NCBI GenBank assembly: GCA_016926805.1
Contig: JAFGNV010000090.1
Location: 1 to 64,000 of the forward strand
Reading direction: 5' to 3'
Source of the DNA: Anaerolineae bacterium
GTDB taxonomy: Bacteria; Chloroflexota; Anaerolineae; 4572-78; J111
Length of the DNA stretch: 64,000 bases
The position numbers were made by a program, and so were the translations under genes. Shown here in pieces: positions 35,221-43,929 of the stretch. How positions within the stretch are numbered: position 1 is the stretch's first letter; each line of letters opens with the position of its first letter. The notes below the pieces were generated by a model, which was given only the letters and a program-made list of their open reading frames with translations, did no database searches and was not told where the DNA came from.

Positions 35221-35949
35221 CTACTCACCGGCCACGTTAATGGCCTGAATAACTTCACCACTGCGAGCGTCAATGATAACGGTAAAAGCAACCGTATTGT
35301 TCTGGACATTGTGAAAGTTCATATACCAGGTAGGAACAGTATCGTCCAAGGGATAACGAGTCAACCCGGCCATCAGGTAATAGGCCTCGCCCGTATATTG
35401 GCTACCGGCGGCGGCTACTGCGGTATCGTAAAGGTCCTTCAACTCCAAAATAACCGAAGCCAGGGCCGGGATAACGCCAGGGTCGACGGGCAACTGCACC
35501 ACCGGAGGAGTATTGAGCGCGCCGTTGATGAAGGAGAGAGTCAGCATCTCTCCCGCCGACGGTGAATAGAAGCCCAATGACCAGCTTTCGGAGGTACCCT
35601 CACTATCTAACGGGCCGAGTTGAGTGGTACCCATCGATACGAGGCTGGCATCCGACTGCCACGCCAGAGCCTCGGTCAGGGCCAGATCAAAAGCCTCCCG
35701 GGCTGTCAGCGCGCCAAAGGATTCCTCGGTCGGTTCGGGAATGGGAGTGTTAAGGGGGATTGGGGCTGGCTCGGAAATGGTGGTTTGGTCTTCTACCACC
35801 TCTGCCACTTGCTCAACAGTTTCAGTTGTGGCCGTGGAAATAGAAGCGGCAAGTTCGGCTTCCGTTGGTCCCGAACTTCCCAGACTACAAACCACTGTCG
35901 AAACAAACACCACTGACGCCAACAAAACAACAGATATTCTTTTAAACAT
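35221..35949 (-). CDS. Secreted or lipid-anchored protein of unknown function
   Basis: A 242-residue exported protein. A signal sequence (1-20) ends in VVCS, an imperfect lipobox with Val at -1, so lipidation is uncertain. A Thr/Glu/Pro-rich linker (about 25-75) leads to a globular part (about 80-242) whose last strands (TVIIDARSGEVIQA) look like a PepSY-type beta hairpin. AGGAGGATAGA provides a good ribosome site. The gene is divergent from the MASE3 kinase gene and sits 16 bases from the MOSC gene. No function can be assigned. Confidence 0.7.
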   Translation of the reverse strand: MFKRISVVLLASVVFVSTVVCSLGSSGPTEAELAASISTATTETVEQVAEVVEDQTTISEPAPIPLNTPIPEPTEESFGALTAREAFDLALTEALAWQSDASLVSMGTTQLGPLDSEGTSESWSLGFYSPSAGEMLTLSFINGALNTPPVVQLPVDPGVIPALASVILELKDLYDTAVAAAGSQYTGEAYYLMAGLTRYPLDDTVPTWYMNFHNVQNNTVAFTVIIDARSGEVIQAINVAGE

Positions 35950-36107
35950 TCTATCCTCCTCGTTTACATGTTAATATGGGAAAATGGGGATGGTTATATT
36001 TGTCCGCAGCATCAGCCCTACCACCTCACGTTGGGGTGTGTAGGAGATAGAGCGAAATTGTACCCAAAAAAGGCTTCACGTCAAACTGGCATTTCCTTAC
36101 CCATTTG

Positions 36108-36116
36108 TGTTATACT
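36108..36116 (+). promoter_or_regulatory. Extended -10 promoter of the MASE3 kinase
   Basis: TGTTATACT is an extended -10 element (five of six) about 52 bases before the chosen ATG. It argues against the upstream start at 36105, which would lie inside the promoter. Confidence 0.55.
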
Positions 36117-36167
36117 CACCGTGAGGGATTCACCCTAGAGGATGTAAAGCTCTATAGGGAGGGTACA

Positions 36168-37673
36168 ATGGCGAAAGAGGGCGTATGGTTCCGCAGACTC
36201 CTCTTTGGTTTGGTATGGGTAGTGATTCTGCTTGGTCTCTACCTGACCAGCCGCTACAGCTACCTGCTTTTCCACAGTTTAGCCGAGCTTTTCAGTATTA
36301 TTGTTGCCTGTGCCACTTTTATGCTGGCCTGGAATTCCCGACGATTTCTGGATAACAATTACCTGCTGTTCATTGGGATCGCCTTTTTATTTGTCGCCGG
36401 ACTGGACTTGCTCCACACGCTGGCCTATAAAGGAATGGCGATATTTAAAGGTGACAACGCTAATTTGCCTACCCAGTTGTGGATAGCGGCCAGGTATTTG
36501 CAAAGTGTCTCATTGCTGATTGCCCCCTTGTTTCTGATCGTTACGCTTAGGCCAAACCGGATGTTTTTGAGTTATACCATTGTGACTAGCCTGTTGTTGG
36601 GTACTATTTTTTATTGGCAAATTTTTCCCGATTGTTACATCGAAGGGGTTGGTTTGACCCCCTTTAAGATATTGAGCGAGTATTTTATTGCTTTGATCCT
36701 TGTCGGTTCAATTGCCCTGCTCTACCGCCGTCGCCAATATTTTGATCGAGAGGTGTTGCGCCTGTTGGCCTGGGCCATTGTCTGTACTATTAGCGCCGAA
36801 CTGGCCTTCACCAATTATGTGGGCGTGTATGATTTTTCCAACTTGATAGGTCATATCTTAAAAATTGTGTCGTTCTACCTCATCTACAAAGCTATCATCG
36901 AAACAGGGCTGGTCAGGCCGTACAGTGTTTTATTCAGGAATTTGAAGCAAAGCGAAGAAACCCTGCGTCGATATACACAGGAACTCCAGATCCGCAACGA
37001 AGAACTGGATGCTTATGTTCATACGGTAGCGCATGATCTAAAAACCCCTCTCTCCAACCTCACCATCTGCAGCAGTATGTTATTGGATGACACATCGTTT
37101 AGGATGAATGACGATCAGCGTGAGATGCTACAAGATATTAAACAAACTGCCTTCAAAATGAATAGTATTATTGATGAATTACTCCTATTGGCTGAAGTGC
37201 GCCAGATTGAGGTAAAAGTTGAACCGCTGGCGATGGCCGTAATTGTGAACGAAGCAACGAAACGTTTAGCCCACGAAATTGCGGCAGCCCGGGCCGAGAT
37301 TATCATACCCAATTCCTGGCCGATAGCCCTGGGTTACGCCCCGTGGGTCGAGCAAGTGTGGGTTAATTATATCAGCAATGCCATCAAATATGGCGGTCAG
37401 CCCCCCCGGGTAGAACTCGGATCGACGATCCAAACAAATGGACAAATACGCTTCTGGATAAAAGATAATGGAATCGGCCTATCCCGTGAAACTCAGCCTC
37501 AGTTATTCACGTCGTTCACCCAACTCGGTCGGGTCCGAGTTACCGGGCATGGGCTGGGATTGTCTATTGTCAAACGCATTGTGGAGAAACTCAATGGCCA
37601 GGTGGGGGTAGAGAGTAAGGGAGTGTCCGGCCACGGAAGTTTGTTTTTTTTTACTTTGCCGAGGGCAACTTAA
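36168..37673 (+). CDS. MASE3 membrane sensor histidine kinase
   Basis: A 501-residue membrane-bound sensor kinase. An N-terminal MASE3 domain (about 10-255) has about seven to eight membrane helices and family blocks such as HSLAELFSIIVACATF, GLDLLHTLAYKGM and the intervening WIAARYLQS. A coiled linker (265-285) follows, then HisKA with H289 (VAHDLKTPLS) and HATPase_c (about 385-498) with SNAIKYGG, DNGIGLS and GHGLGLSIV. MASE3 ligands are unknown. AGGGAGGG sits 4 bases before the ATG used. There is no adjacent response regulator, so it is an orphan kinase. Confidence 0.92.
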   Translation: MAKEGVWFRRLLFGLVWVVILLGLYLTSRYSYLLFHSLAELFSIIVACATFMLAWNSRRFLDNNYLLFIGIAFLFVAGLDLLHTLAYKGMAIFKGDNANLPTQLWIAARYLQSVSLLIAPLFLIVTLRPNRMFLSYTIVTSLLLGTIFYWQIFPDCYIEGVGLTPFKILSEYFIALILVGSIALLYRRRQYFDREVLRLLAWAIVCTISAELAFTNYVGVYDFSNLIGHILKIVSFYLIYKAIIETGLVRPYSVLFRNLKQSEETLRRYTQELQIRNEELDAYVHTVAHDLKTPLSNLTICSSMLLDDTSFRMNDDQREMLQDIKQTAFKMNSIIDELLLLAEVRQIEVKVEPLAMAVIVNEATKRLAHEIAAARAEIIIPNSWPIALGYAPWVEQVWVNYISNAIKYGGQPPRVELGSTIQTNGQIRFWIKDNGIGLSRETQPQLFTSFTQLGRVRVTGHGLGLSIVKRIVEKLNGQVGVESKGVSGHGSLFFFTLPRAT

Positions 37674-37778
37674 TGATGCCCAACCACTCTGATTTCCCCG
37701 CGCAAACCTCCCCCTGATTTGACGATTGACCGAATTTGCTCAATCATGTTCCCCAATTTAAGAAACAAGAGGTGAAGC

Positions 37779-39038
37779 GTGCACGCAGAACTCGTGATGA
37801 TCGGCAGCGAACTGTTGCTGGGAGAAATTGTTGACAGCAATGCCACCCGGCTGGCCAAAATGTTGCGCCATATTGGCCTGGACCTTTACTACAAAACCAC
37901 CGTGGGCGACAACGAGGACCGTATCACTCAGGTTCTCAATTTGGCCCTGGATCGCTCCGATGTGGTAATCACCTCGGGTGGATTGGGGCCTACGGTAGAC
38001 GATATGACTCGCCAGGCGGTGGCCAATGCCACCGGGCGTAAGTTGGTTTACAGCAAACAATTGGAACGACAAATCGCCGCCCGTTTTCGTAGTTTTGGCC
38101 GCAAAATGTCCGACAACAACAAACGGCAGGCCTACCTGCCCGAAGGAGCTATTCCCCTGCGCAATCCCGTGGGCACCGCTCCCTGCTTTTTGAGTGAGGA
38201 TGTGAGGGGACGCGGCTTCGTCATCTCTCTGCCGGGGGTGCCCCGCGAGTTAGAGTATATGATGGAGCACACAATTATCCCGTTGCTGGTCGAGCGTATG
38301 GGAGGGGCCAAAATCATCAAGGCCCGTGTTCTGCGGACCTGCGCCGTGGGTGAGAGCGACGTGGATCGGGCCATTGGCGACTTGATGACCGCAACCAACC
38401 CCACCGTCGCCCTGGCAGCGCATCCCGGCCAAACCGATATTCGTATCACGGCCAAAGCCAACTCCGAGGTTGAGGCTGACGCGTTGATGGCCCCCCTTGA
38501 AGCCGACCTTCGTCGGCGACTGGGCGTCGCTATTTACGGCGTAGACAAAGAAACCGTGCCAGAAGTGGTAGGCCGCCTGTTGGCCGAGAATGGCCTGAAG
38601 TTGGCTATCATCGATACCCTGACCGGGGGTCAACTGGGACGAGAAATGGTTGAGGCCGGCTTTGGAGACGTGATAATTACCGGACTGAAGCCCGCCGGTC
38701 CGGGAGAGGCGTTTCAAGCCGTTGGTCTGGCCGATGATGTCAACTTGCAAGCTGCCGATGGATACACCCAGGCCGCTGCCCTGGCCAGAGCAATTGCTCC
38801 CCACGGTGGAATCGGCCTGGCCTTGCTCGGACCCCTGGCTGATGGAGTTAACGATCATTTAACCTTTATTGCTGTGGCTGGCGATTCGTTAACCGAGGAG
38901 ATCAGGCAAAGAGGTCGGACGCGTCGTTTCCAGCCCCACGAAGAGGATTACATTCGGCGCTGGCTGGTAATCCAGGGGTTAGACTGGGTTCGAAGGGCCA
39001 TATTAGGCCAGTTGACCTCGCCGGTAGATTGGAAATGA
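37779..39038 (+). CDS. cinA: CinA-like protein with a degenerate deamidase domain
   Basis: Two-domain CinA architecture. The N-terminal COG1058 domain (1-170; IGSELLLGEIVDSN, TSGGLGPTVDDMT) is the ADP-ribose pyrophosphatase-type, MoCF-fold part and looks intact. The C-terminal domain (about 255-410) corresponds to the NMN deamidase PncC, but the ESCTGG active-site motif reads DTLTGG, so the catalytic Ser is Thr280, and the usual Tyr segment downstream is not visible. NMN deamidation is therefore doubtful. Translation starts with GTG after AGAGGTGA; the length (419) is normal. Neighbouring genes do not suggest a pathway. Confidence 0.9.
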   Translation: MHAELVMIGSELLLGEIVDSNATRLAKMLRHIGLDLYYKTTVGDNEDRITQVLNLALDRSDVVITSGGLGPTVDDMTRQAVANATGRKLVYSKQLERQIAARFRSFGRKMSDNNKRQAYLPEGAIPLRNPVGTAPCFLSEDVRGRGFVISLPGVPRELEYMMEHTIIPLLVERMGGAKIIKARVLRTCAVGESDVDRAIGDLMTATNPTVALAAHPGQTDIRITAKANSEVEADALMAPLEADLRRRLGVAIYGVDKETVPEVVGRLLAENGLKLAIIDTLTGGQLGREMVEAGFGDVIITGLKPAGPGEAFQAVGLADDVNLQAADGYTQAAALARAIAPHGGIGLALLGPLADGVNDHLTFIAVAGDSLTEEIRQRGRTRRFQPHEEDYIRRWLVIQGLDWVRRAILGQLTSPVDWK

Positions 39039-39059
39039 AGGTAAGCCCCTGTCTTCATT

Positions 39060-39088
39060 TTGACAGTAACATTTCCCCCAAGTATAGT
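39060..39088 (+). promoter_or_regulatory. Consensus promoter of yvcK
   Basis: TTGACA, a 17-base spacer and TATAGT, about 64 bases before the yvcK ATG. One of the best promoter matches in the window. Confidence 0.75.
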
Positions 39089-39151
39089 GTATCGCACCTG
39101 AAAGGAAATCCCAATTGCTAACGGATTTCTGATTTTGAAAAGGGGCAACAG

Positions 39152-40162
39152 ATGACTGCGAACTCTCCCAGAGTGGTTGCCATTGGTGGGGGGTGTGGCG
39201 TTACCCAAGTTTTGCTTGGGTTAAAACAATATACCAGCGCGCTGACAGGGATCATTGCCGTAACCGACACGGGCCGGAGCACCGGCAAAGTGCGAACCCT
39301 GGCCAATATTCCGGCCCCTGGCGACATCCGTAACGCTCTGGCCACTCTGGCCGGGGAGGATTCGTTTTTTTCCAGACTCATGCAGCATCGCCTGCACGTG
39401 CCCAATTACGAACCACTTGACGGCATTGCCATGGGTAACCTGATTTTGGCCGCAATGACCCAGATGACCGGCAGCTTTACCGAGGCCGTTGAGCGGATGC
39501 ACGATATTTTGGATGTCGATATTCGGATTTTGCCGGTAACCACCCACAACACCCATCTTTGCGCAGAACTGGTTGATGGCACCATTATTGAGCGGGAATT
39601 GAATGTGCGGTCTCAGGGCAAACCCCCCATCAAACGGGTGTTTATTCAGAGTCCGCAAGCAAAGGCTTACGAAGCGGGCGTGGAAGCCCTGCGCACCGCC
39701 GATTTGATCACCATTGGGCCGGGCGGCCTATTTACGTCGGTGTTGGCCTGCCTGGCGTTTAACGACATCGCCCGGGCAATTTGCCAGTCGAATGCTGTGG
39801 TGGTTTATATTTGCAATACCACCATTCAGCCGGGACAAACCGACGACTACACCTTGTCGGATCATGTCGGGCAAATTGTTTCTTATCTCTATCCCGAGGT
39901 GTTGGATTACGCCATTATTAACACCACGCCGCTTCCCCACCATGTAGTCGAGGCTTACGAGGAAGAGGGGCTGCTACCGCTGTCTATTACCGACGAAGAA
40001 CAAGAAAAGATTCGAGAAATGGGCGTGCAGCCGGTTTTAGGGAACGTGTCGGAAATCCCCGCCGAAAAGCGCGAGCTGTGGCAAAAGCAAGATACCATCC
40101 GGCACGATCCAAAAACCGTGGCTAAATTGCTCTTTGATCTGTGGCAGCAGCATCAGAATTGA
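39152..40162 (+). CDS. yvcK: YvcK/CofD-family gluconeogenesis factor
   Basis: A 336-residue member of the YvcK family (CofD fold), which in Bacillus is needed for gluconeogenic growth and cell shape and binds UDP-sugars. Family blocks are the N-terminal GGGCGVTQVLLGLK, the PAPGDIRNALATL loop, GIAMGNLILAAM, TIGPGGLFTSVL and VVYICNTTIQPGQTD. The usual DDGGSSG nucleotide loop reads TDTGRSTG, a noticeable variation. rapZ and whiA, frequent neighbours in other phyla, are absent. The following gene converges from the other strand after only 4 bases. Confidence 0.9.
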   Translation: MTANSPRVVAIGGGCGVTQVLLGLKQYTSALTGIIAVTDTGRSTGKVRTLANIPAPGDIRNALATLAGEDSFFSRLMQHRLHVPNYEPLDGIAMGNLILAAMTQMTGSFTEAVERMHDILDVDIRILPVTTHNTHLCAELVDGTIIERELNVRSQGKPPIKRVFIQSPQAKAYEAGVEALRTADLITIGPGGLFTSVLACLAFNDIARAICQSNAVVVYICNTTIQPGQTDDYTLSDHVGQIVSYLYPEVLDYAIINTTPLPHHVVEAYEEEGLLPLSITDEEQEKIREMGVQPVLGNVSEIPAEKRELWQKQDTIRHDPKTVAKLLFDLWQQHQN

Positions 40163-40166
40163 GGAG

Positions 40167-40526
40167 TCATTTTTTGAAAAAGATGTAAATGGCCAGTCCC
40201 AGCAGGATGAAGGCAAAAATCTTCTGGAATGTGACCGTGGGCACATACTCCACCAGACGCGCACCAATTTGAGCGCCAATGATGCCCCCCAAACCCAGTA
40301 AAATCCCCACCTTGTAATCAACATTGGCCAGTTTGTTGTGAGCAATCAAGGCGGAGATGGAAATAATGAAGATGGCCAGAAACGATGTACCCACCGCCTT
40401 CTGGGCCGGGTAGCCCAGCAGAAGTAAGAGGGGAACCATCAGAAAGCCACCACCCAGTCCGGAAAAGGCCGCCCCAATGCCCACCAACACGCCCAACAAA
40501 ATCAGCAAAAACCATTTGTAATCCAT
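40167..40526 (-). CDS. Half-size TauE/SafE family membrane protein
   Basis: A 119-residue protein with four hydrophobic helices that matches one half of TauE/SafE sulfite/sulfonate exporters (usually about 250 residues): GIGAAFSGLGGGFLMVP, then AQKAVGTSFLAIF and GAQIGARL. Such half-length proteins would have to dimerise to rebuild the two-repeat fold. The frame is clean with a normal start and stop, so this looks like a natural short form and not a truncated gene. Transported anion unknown. Confidence 0.82.
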   Translation of the reverse strand: MDYKWFLLILLGVLVGIGAAFSGLGGGFLMVPLLLLLGYPAQKAVGTSFLAIFIISISALIAHNKLANVDYKVGILLGLGGIIGAQIGARLVEYVPTVTFQKIFAFILLGLAIYIFFKK

Positions 40527-40715
40527 TAGCAGTTACTCTCTTTTAATGGGTGGCTTCCATTCTATCATATTTATCTCTGCAAACCAATTTGCCAATAGCC
40601 ACCAAGTAAGAGCGAGGCAGGTCAGAAGGCAACCTGGTTTACCGTGACAATATCGGCCGACCTACCTTGCCCCTCCCCCGCGTAAAATCCACCAAAAATC
40701 CGGGATAAACCCTAA

Positions 40716-40744
40716 TTGACAAGGCCAATAGTTGCGAGTACAAT
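40716..40744 (+). promoter_or_regulatory. Consensus promoter of the HTH-DegV unit
   Basis: TTGACA, exactly 17 bases, then TACAAT, about 55 bases before the HTH regulator ATG. A near-ideal sigma-70-type promoter. Confidence 0.8.
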
Positions 40745-40798
40745 CGAGGGAGCCTGTGGTATTTTTTGGGCCAGAATAGCCCCGAAAGGAACCCTCCC

Positions 40799-41500
40799 AT
40801 GTTAAAATTAACGCCTCGCCAGCAGACGTTTTTAGATAAACTGTTTGAGCTTTATCGTGAAAAAGGGCCGGTACATTATTCGGTGGTGGCCGAGAAATTG
40901 GGAGTCAATAAATTTTCGGCCTATGATATGTTGAAGGTACTCGAAGAAAAAGGAGTGGCGGCATCGGATTATGTTTTAAATGATGAACAAGCTGGCCCGG
41001 GACGTTCGCAAGTGGTGTTTTATCCTACCCACAGGGCCGCCCAATTTCTGACCCAACTCCGTGAGGAGATGCGTTACAATAGCGACTGGCAAAGCGTTAA
41101 AGAAAATATTTTGCATCGTCTGGAAGAGGCCCGTCAGAGTAATCCGGTCGAAGCCCTCCGTGAGGCTCTGTCTAATCTGCCCGATACCAAAATACCGTTG
41201 ACCTATTGCGCCGAGATGATTTCGGTGCTCATCCTCAACCTGGAACGTTTGCGAGACCGTAACCTGCGGCCGATATTGGATACGGTCACGACCAAAGGAC
41301 AGGTGGGCCTGGGGGCTTTGGCCGGATTGAGTTTGGGCACTACCCTGACCAACGATGATGATAAATCCCTCACTGAAAAGCTATTGACCCATACCAAACG
41401 CTTCCAAAATCAATTGGCCGAATTGAGTGACGAAAGCATCACCAAACTTTCGATGTTTTTGAGCGATGCAATGACAGTGGTTCGCCGGGCTTCAACCTGA
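40799..41500 (+). CDS. Winged-helix (LexA-like HTH) regulator next to DegV
   Basis: A 233-residue protein. Residues 1-65 form a winged helix similar to the DNA-binding part of LexA-type repressors (LTPRQQTFLDKLFELY, then YSVVAEKLGVNKFSAYDMLKVLEEKG). The rest (70-233) is mostly helical, without the LexA Ser-Lys protease site, and has a hydrophobic glycine-rich stretch near 170-182. AAAGGA 8 bases upstream supports the ATG at 40799. The DegV gene starts 10 bases after the stop, so both are co-transcribed from the consensus promoter; regulation in response to a fatty acid or other DegV ligand is a reasonable inference. Confidence 0.78.
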   Translation: MLKLTPRQQTFLDKLFELYREKGPVHYSVVAEKLGVNKFSAYDMLKVLEEKGVAASDYVLNDEQAGPGRSQVVFYPTHRAAQFLTQLREEMRYNSDWQSVKENILHRLEEARQSNPVEALREALSNLPDTKIPLTYCAEMISVLILNLERLRDRNLRPILDTVTTKGQVGLGALAGLSLGTTLTNDDDKSLTEKLLTHTKRFQNQLAELSDESITKLSMFLSDAMTVVRRAST

Positions 41501-41510
41501 CACGCTGCGA

Positions 41511-42362
41511 ATGATAAAAATAGTCACGGATTCCACCTGTTACCTCCCCCCTGAGTATGTAACAGAATACGATATTTTGCTGGTACCTCTGAAAATACAG
41601 CTTGGCGCTGAAACTTTTGTTGAGACAACCATAGATAATGACGATTTTTACCAACGATTAGCCGCGACTACCGAGTTTCCCACTACCTCTCAGCCATCGG
41701 TTGACGCGTTCAAAGATGCCTACCAGAAAATTCTGGCCCGAAACCCGGCGGCTGAGATTTTGGTTTTAACCATTAGTCGTAAACTGAGCGGCACGCACAA
41801 TGCCGCCGTTGCGGCGGCAGCCCAACTGACGACAGCCCGGATTACCGTTTTCGACACGCTTTCGGCGGCAATGGGCGTGGGCCTGATGATCATGGCCGCG
41901 GTCAGGATGGCCGTCAACGGCCGTGGTCTGGCTGAGATTTTGGCCCGGTTGGTACAGATGCGGCGAGAACTGGCCATCTTTTTTATGGTAGACACCCTAG
42001 AATATCTCAAACGGGGCGGACGCCTTGGGGCAGCCACGGCTTTTCTGGGGGGGCTACTGGACACCAAACCAATACTGGCTGTTGTAGATGGTGAGATCAA
42101 ACCCGTGGGCCAGGTTCGCACCAAAAAACGGGCTATTTGCCGTCTGTTGACCGAACTTGAACAAAAATTGCCCGCTCCCAATCAGCTTGTTCAGGCTGGC
42201 GTGATGCACGTTACCGCCCAGGCCGAGGCTGAAACGCTGGGGGAGATGATGCGTCAACATTTTAACATTACCTACTTTTTTATCTTCGAGCTTGGTCCGG
42301 CTGTGGGCGCGCATTTAGGACCGGGGACATTGGCCGCGGGGGTTTGCCCGGAGTCGGCATAG
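41511..42362 (+). CDS. DegV family fatty-acid-binding protein (copy 1)
   Basis: A 283-residue DegV protein. Family marks: the opening IKIVTDSTCYLPPE, TTSQPSVDAF with the lipid-head Thr/Ser, VLTISRKLSGTHNAA and the lipid-pocket DTLSAAMGVGL segment. DegV (FakB) proteins bind a fatty acid; in Firmicutes FakA then phosphorylates it, but no DhaK-type fakA is in this window. Paired with an HTH regulator, it may act as lipid carrier or ligand sensor. A second DegV gene lies 0.7 kb downstream behind an ECF sigma factor; the two proteins are clear paralogues but not close duplicates. Confidence 0.93.
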   Translation: MIKIVTDSTCYLPPEYVTEYDILLVPLKIQLGAETFVETTIDNDDFYQRLAATTEFPTTSQPSVDAFKDAYQKILARNPAAEILVLTISRKLSGTHNAAVAAAAQLTTARITVFDTLSAAMGVGLMIMAAVRMAVNGRGLAEILARLVQMRRELAIFFMVDTLEYLKRGGRLGAATAFLGGLLDTKPILAVVDGEIKPVGQVRTKKRAICRLLTELEQKLPAPNQLVQAGVMHVTAQAEAETLGEMMRQHFNITYFFIFELGPAVGAHLGPGTLAAGVCPESA

Positions 42363-42398
42363 TTGATTTTTGGGCCTTATGGTGCCTAACCTATCAAA

Positions 42399-42424
42399 TT
42401 CTTGTACACTGAGCAAGAAATTTT
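42399..42424 (+). terminator. Weak hairpin after degV copy 1
   Basis: TTCTTG and CAAGAA pair around a 9-base loop, followed by ATTTTACC. The stem is short, so termination would be partial. Confidence 0.35.
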
Positions 42425-42486
42425 ACCAACGATTAGATTGCTATTTGGTCTTGGCTGGTCCGGGTTAGGCTGGTAAAGAAGAATTG

Positions 42487-43068
42487 ATGACTACGGAAAT
42501 AGACGAAGCCGAACTTATAGAACAGGCTAAAACCGACCCTACGGCGTTTGGCCGGCTATACGAGTTGCATGTCGACAGAATTTATAGCTATATTTACTAT
42601 CGCGTGGGCAATCACCATGATGCGGAAGATTTGACGGCCAAAGTCTTCTATCGCGCCCTTAATCATATTCCTCGCTACAAGCATAACGGGGCGCCCTTTG
42701 CCGCCTGGCTTTACCGCATTGCCCACAATCTGGTAGCCAATTGGCACCGCGACCACAGCCGTCGCCAGATAGTGGCTCTGGAAAATGTCAACCTCAGCGG
42801 CGAGGGCCGGGAAAATCCCCACCATGCTGCAGAACGCACCAACGAGCGCGAATTGTTACTGGCGGCCATTCAAGAACTGCCGCCGGAGCGCCAACAATTA
42901 TTAACCCTCAAATTCATCGAAAAAATGTCCAATGCCGAAATTGGTATGGTGATGGGCCGCAGTGAAGGGGCCATCAAATCGCTCTACCATCGCACCCTGG
43001 TATCGCTCAAAAAATTGCTGGCTGAGCATGAAAATCTGGTAAAGGAGCTACAAAGAGACGAATCATGA
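42487..43068 (+). CDS. ECF-type RNA polymerase sigma factor
   Basis: A 193-residue sigma-70 family factor of the extracytoplasmic-function type. Region 2 spans about 18-95 (LYELHVDRIYSYIYYRVG, then HDAEDLTAKVFYRAL and FAAWLYRIAHNLVANWHRD) and region 4 about 120-185 (LPPERQQLLTLKFIEKM, then IGMVMGRSEGAIKSLYHR). There is no region 1 or 3. The start is placed at the ATG at 42487, a TTG one codon earlier being in frame. Its stop overlaps the next DegV gene (ATGA), so the sigma factor and DegV are translationally coupled, an arrangement I do not know as a standard ECF group. Confidence 0.93.
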   Translation: MTTEIDEAELIEQAKTDPTAFGRLYELHVDRIYSYIYYRVGNHHDAEDLTAKVFYRALNHIPRYKHNGAPFAAWLYRIAHNLVANWHRDHSRRQIVALENVNLSGEGRENPHHAAERTNERELLLAAIQELPPERQQLLTLKFIEKMSNAEIGMVMGRSEGAIKSLYHRTLVSLKKLLAEHENLVKELQRDES

Positions 43069-43913
43069 TCAAGATTGTTACCGATACCACCTGTGACATG
43101 CCGGTCGATTGGTTTGACCGGTATCAAATCACCACCATTCCAATGAATATTCAATTTGGGTTGGAAACATTTCGGGAGGGAGTGACCATCAACCGAGATA
43201 CATTCTACCGGCGCATTGATACGGAGGGAGCGCTGCCTACCACCTCTCAACCTTCGGTGGGAGAATTTATGGAACTGTATGAAACATTGGCGGCTGATGG
43301 CAGTGAGATTCTGTCGATTCACTTGACCAGTAAGTTGAGCGGCACCTGGCAGTCGGCTTATATGGCAGCCAAACAATTACAGGGCCAGGTTAAGGTGAGT
43401 GTTGTTGACAGCCTGACCGGCTCGCCGGGTCTGGGCTTTATGGTCCGCGAGGCTGCCCAACTGGCCAAGATGGGTTGGCCGGTGGAAAAAATTGTATCGC
43501 ATCTTGAGGCCCGGCGGTCTCAGCTAAAGATATACATTCTGTTAAAAGACTTGCGTTATGCCCGGATGAGTGGTCGGGTAGGGCGACTACGCGAAACAGT
43601 AGCCTCGCTGCTGGATATTAAGCCGATTGTGGGGGTTGAGGAGGGAAATTTGATTCCCATAGACCGTGTCCGAACGCAACGAAGTGGGTTTAAACGCATG
43701 GTGATGATGGCCCAGGCTGATATTGGCGAGGCTCCGGTCCACGTGGGGATGGTCCACGCTCTGGCTCAGACCGAAGCCGAAGATTTGCTGGCCGAAGTTG
43801 AAGATCATCTGAATTGCCGGGACACCTTTGTTACCGACCTTGCCCTCTCGCTGGCGGTTCATTTTGGGCCGGGTACGGTTGGGTTTGCCACCTACCCGGC
43901 AGACGAGACATAG
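43065..43913 (+). CDS. DegV family fatty-acid-binding protein (copy 2)
   Basis: A 282-residue DegV protein with IKIVTDTTCDMPVDW at the start, TTSQPSVGEFMELY, HLTSKLSGTWQSA and VVDSLTGSPGLGFM for the lipid pocket. It begins within the sigma factor stop codon (4-base overlap), and a small membrane protein gene follows 16 bases after its end. A role as the ligand-binding input to the sigma factor, or as a lipid carrier under its control, is inferred from this layout only. Confidence 0.93.
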   Translation: MIKIVTDTTCDMPVDWFDRYQITTIPMNIQFGLETFREGVTINRDTFYRRIDTEGALPTTSQPSVGEFMELYETLAADGSEILSIHLTSKLSGTWQSAYMAAKQLQGQVKVSVVDSLTGSPGLGFMVREAAQLAKMGWPVEKIVSHLEARRSQLKIYILLKDLRYARMSGRVGRLRETVASLLDIKPIVGVEEGNLIPIDRVRTQRSGFKRMVMMAQADIGEAPVHVGMVHALAQTEAEDLLAEVEDHLNCRDTFVTDLALSLAVHFGPGTVGFATYPADET

Positions 43914-43929
43914 CCAGAGGACCCCAACC

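Noticed and set aside
35205-35309. N-terminal extension of the MOSC protein
   Set aside because: A perfect GGAGG precedes the internal ATG at 35204, and the extension overlaps the end of the neighbouring lipoprotein gene.
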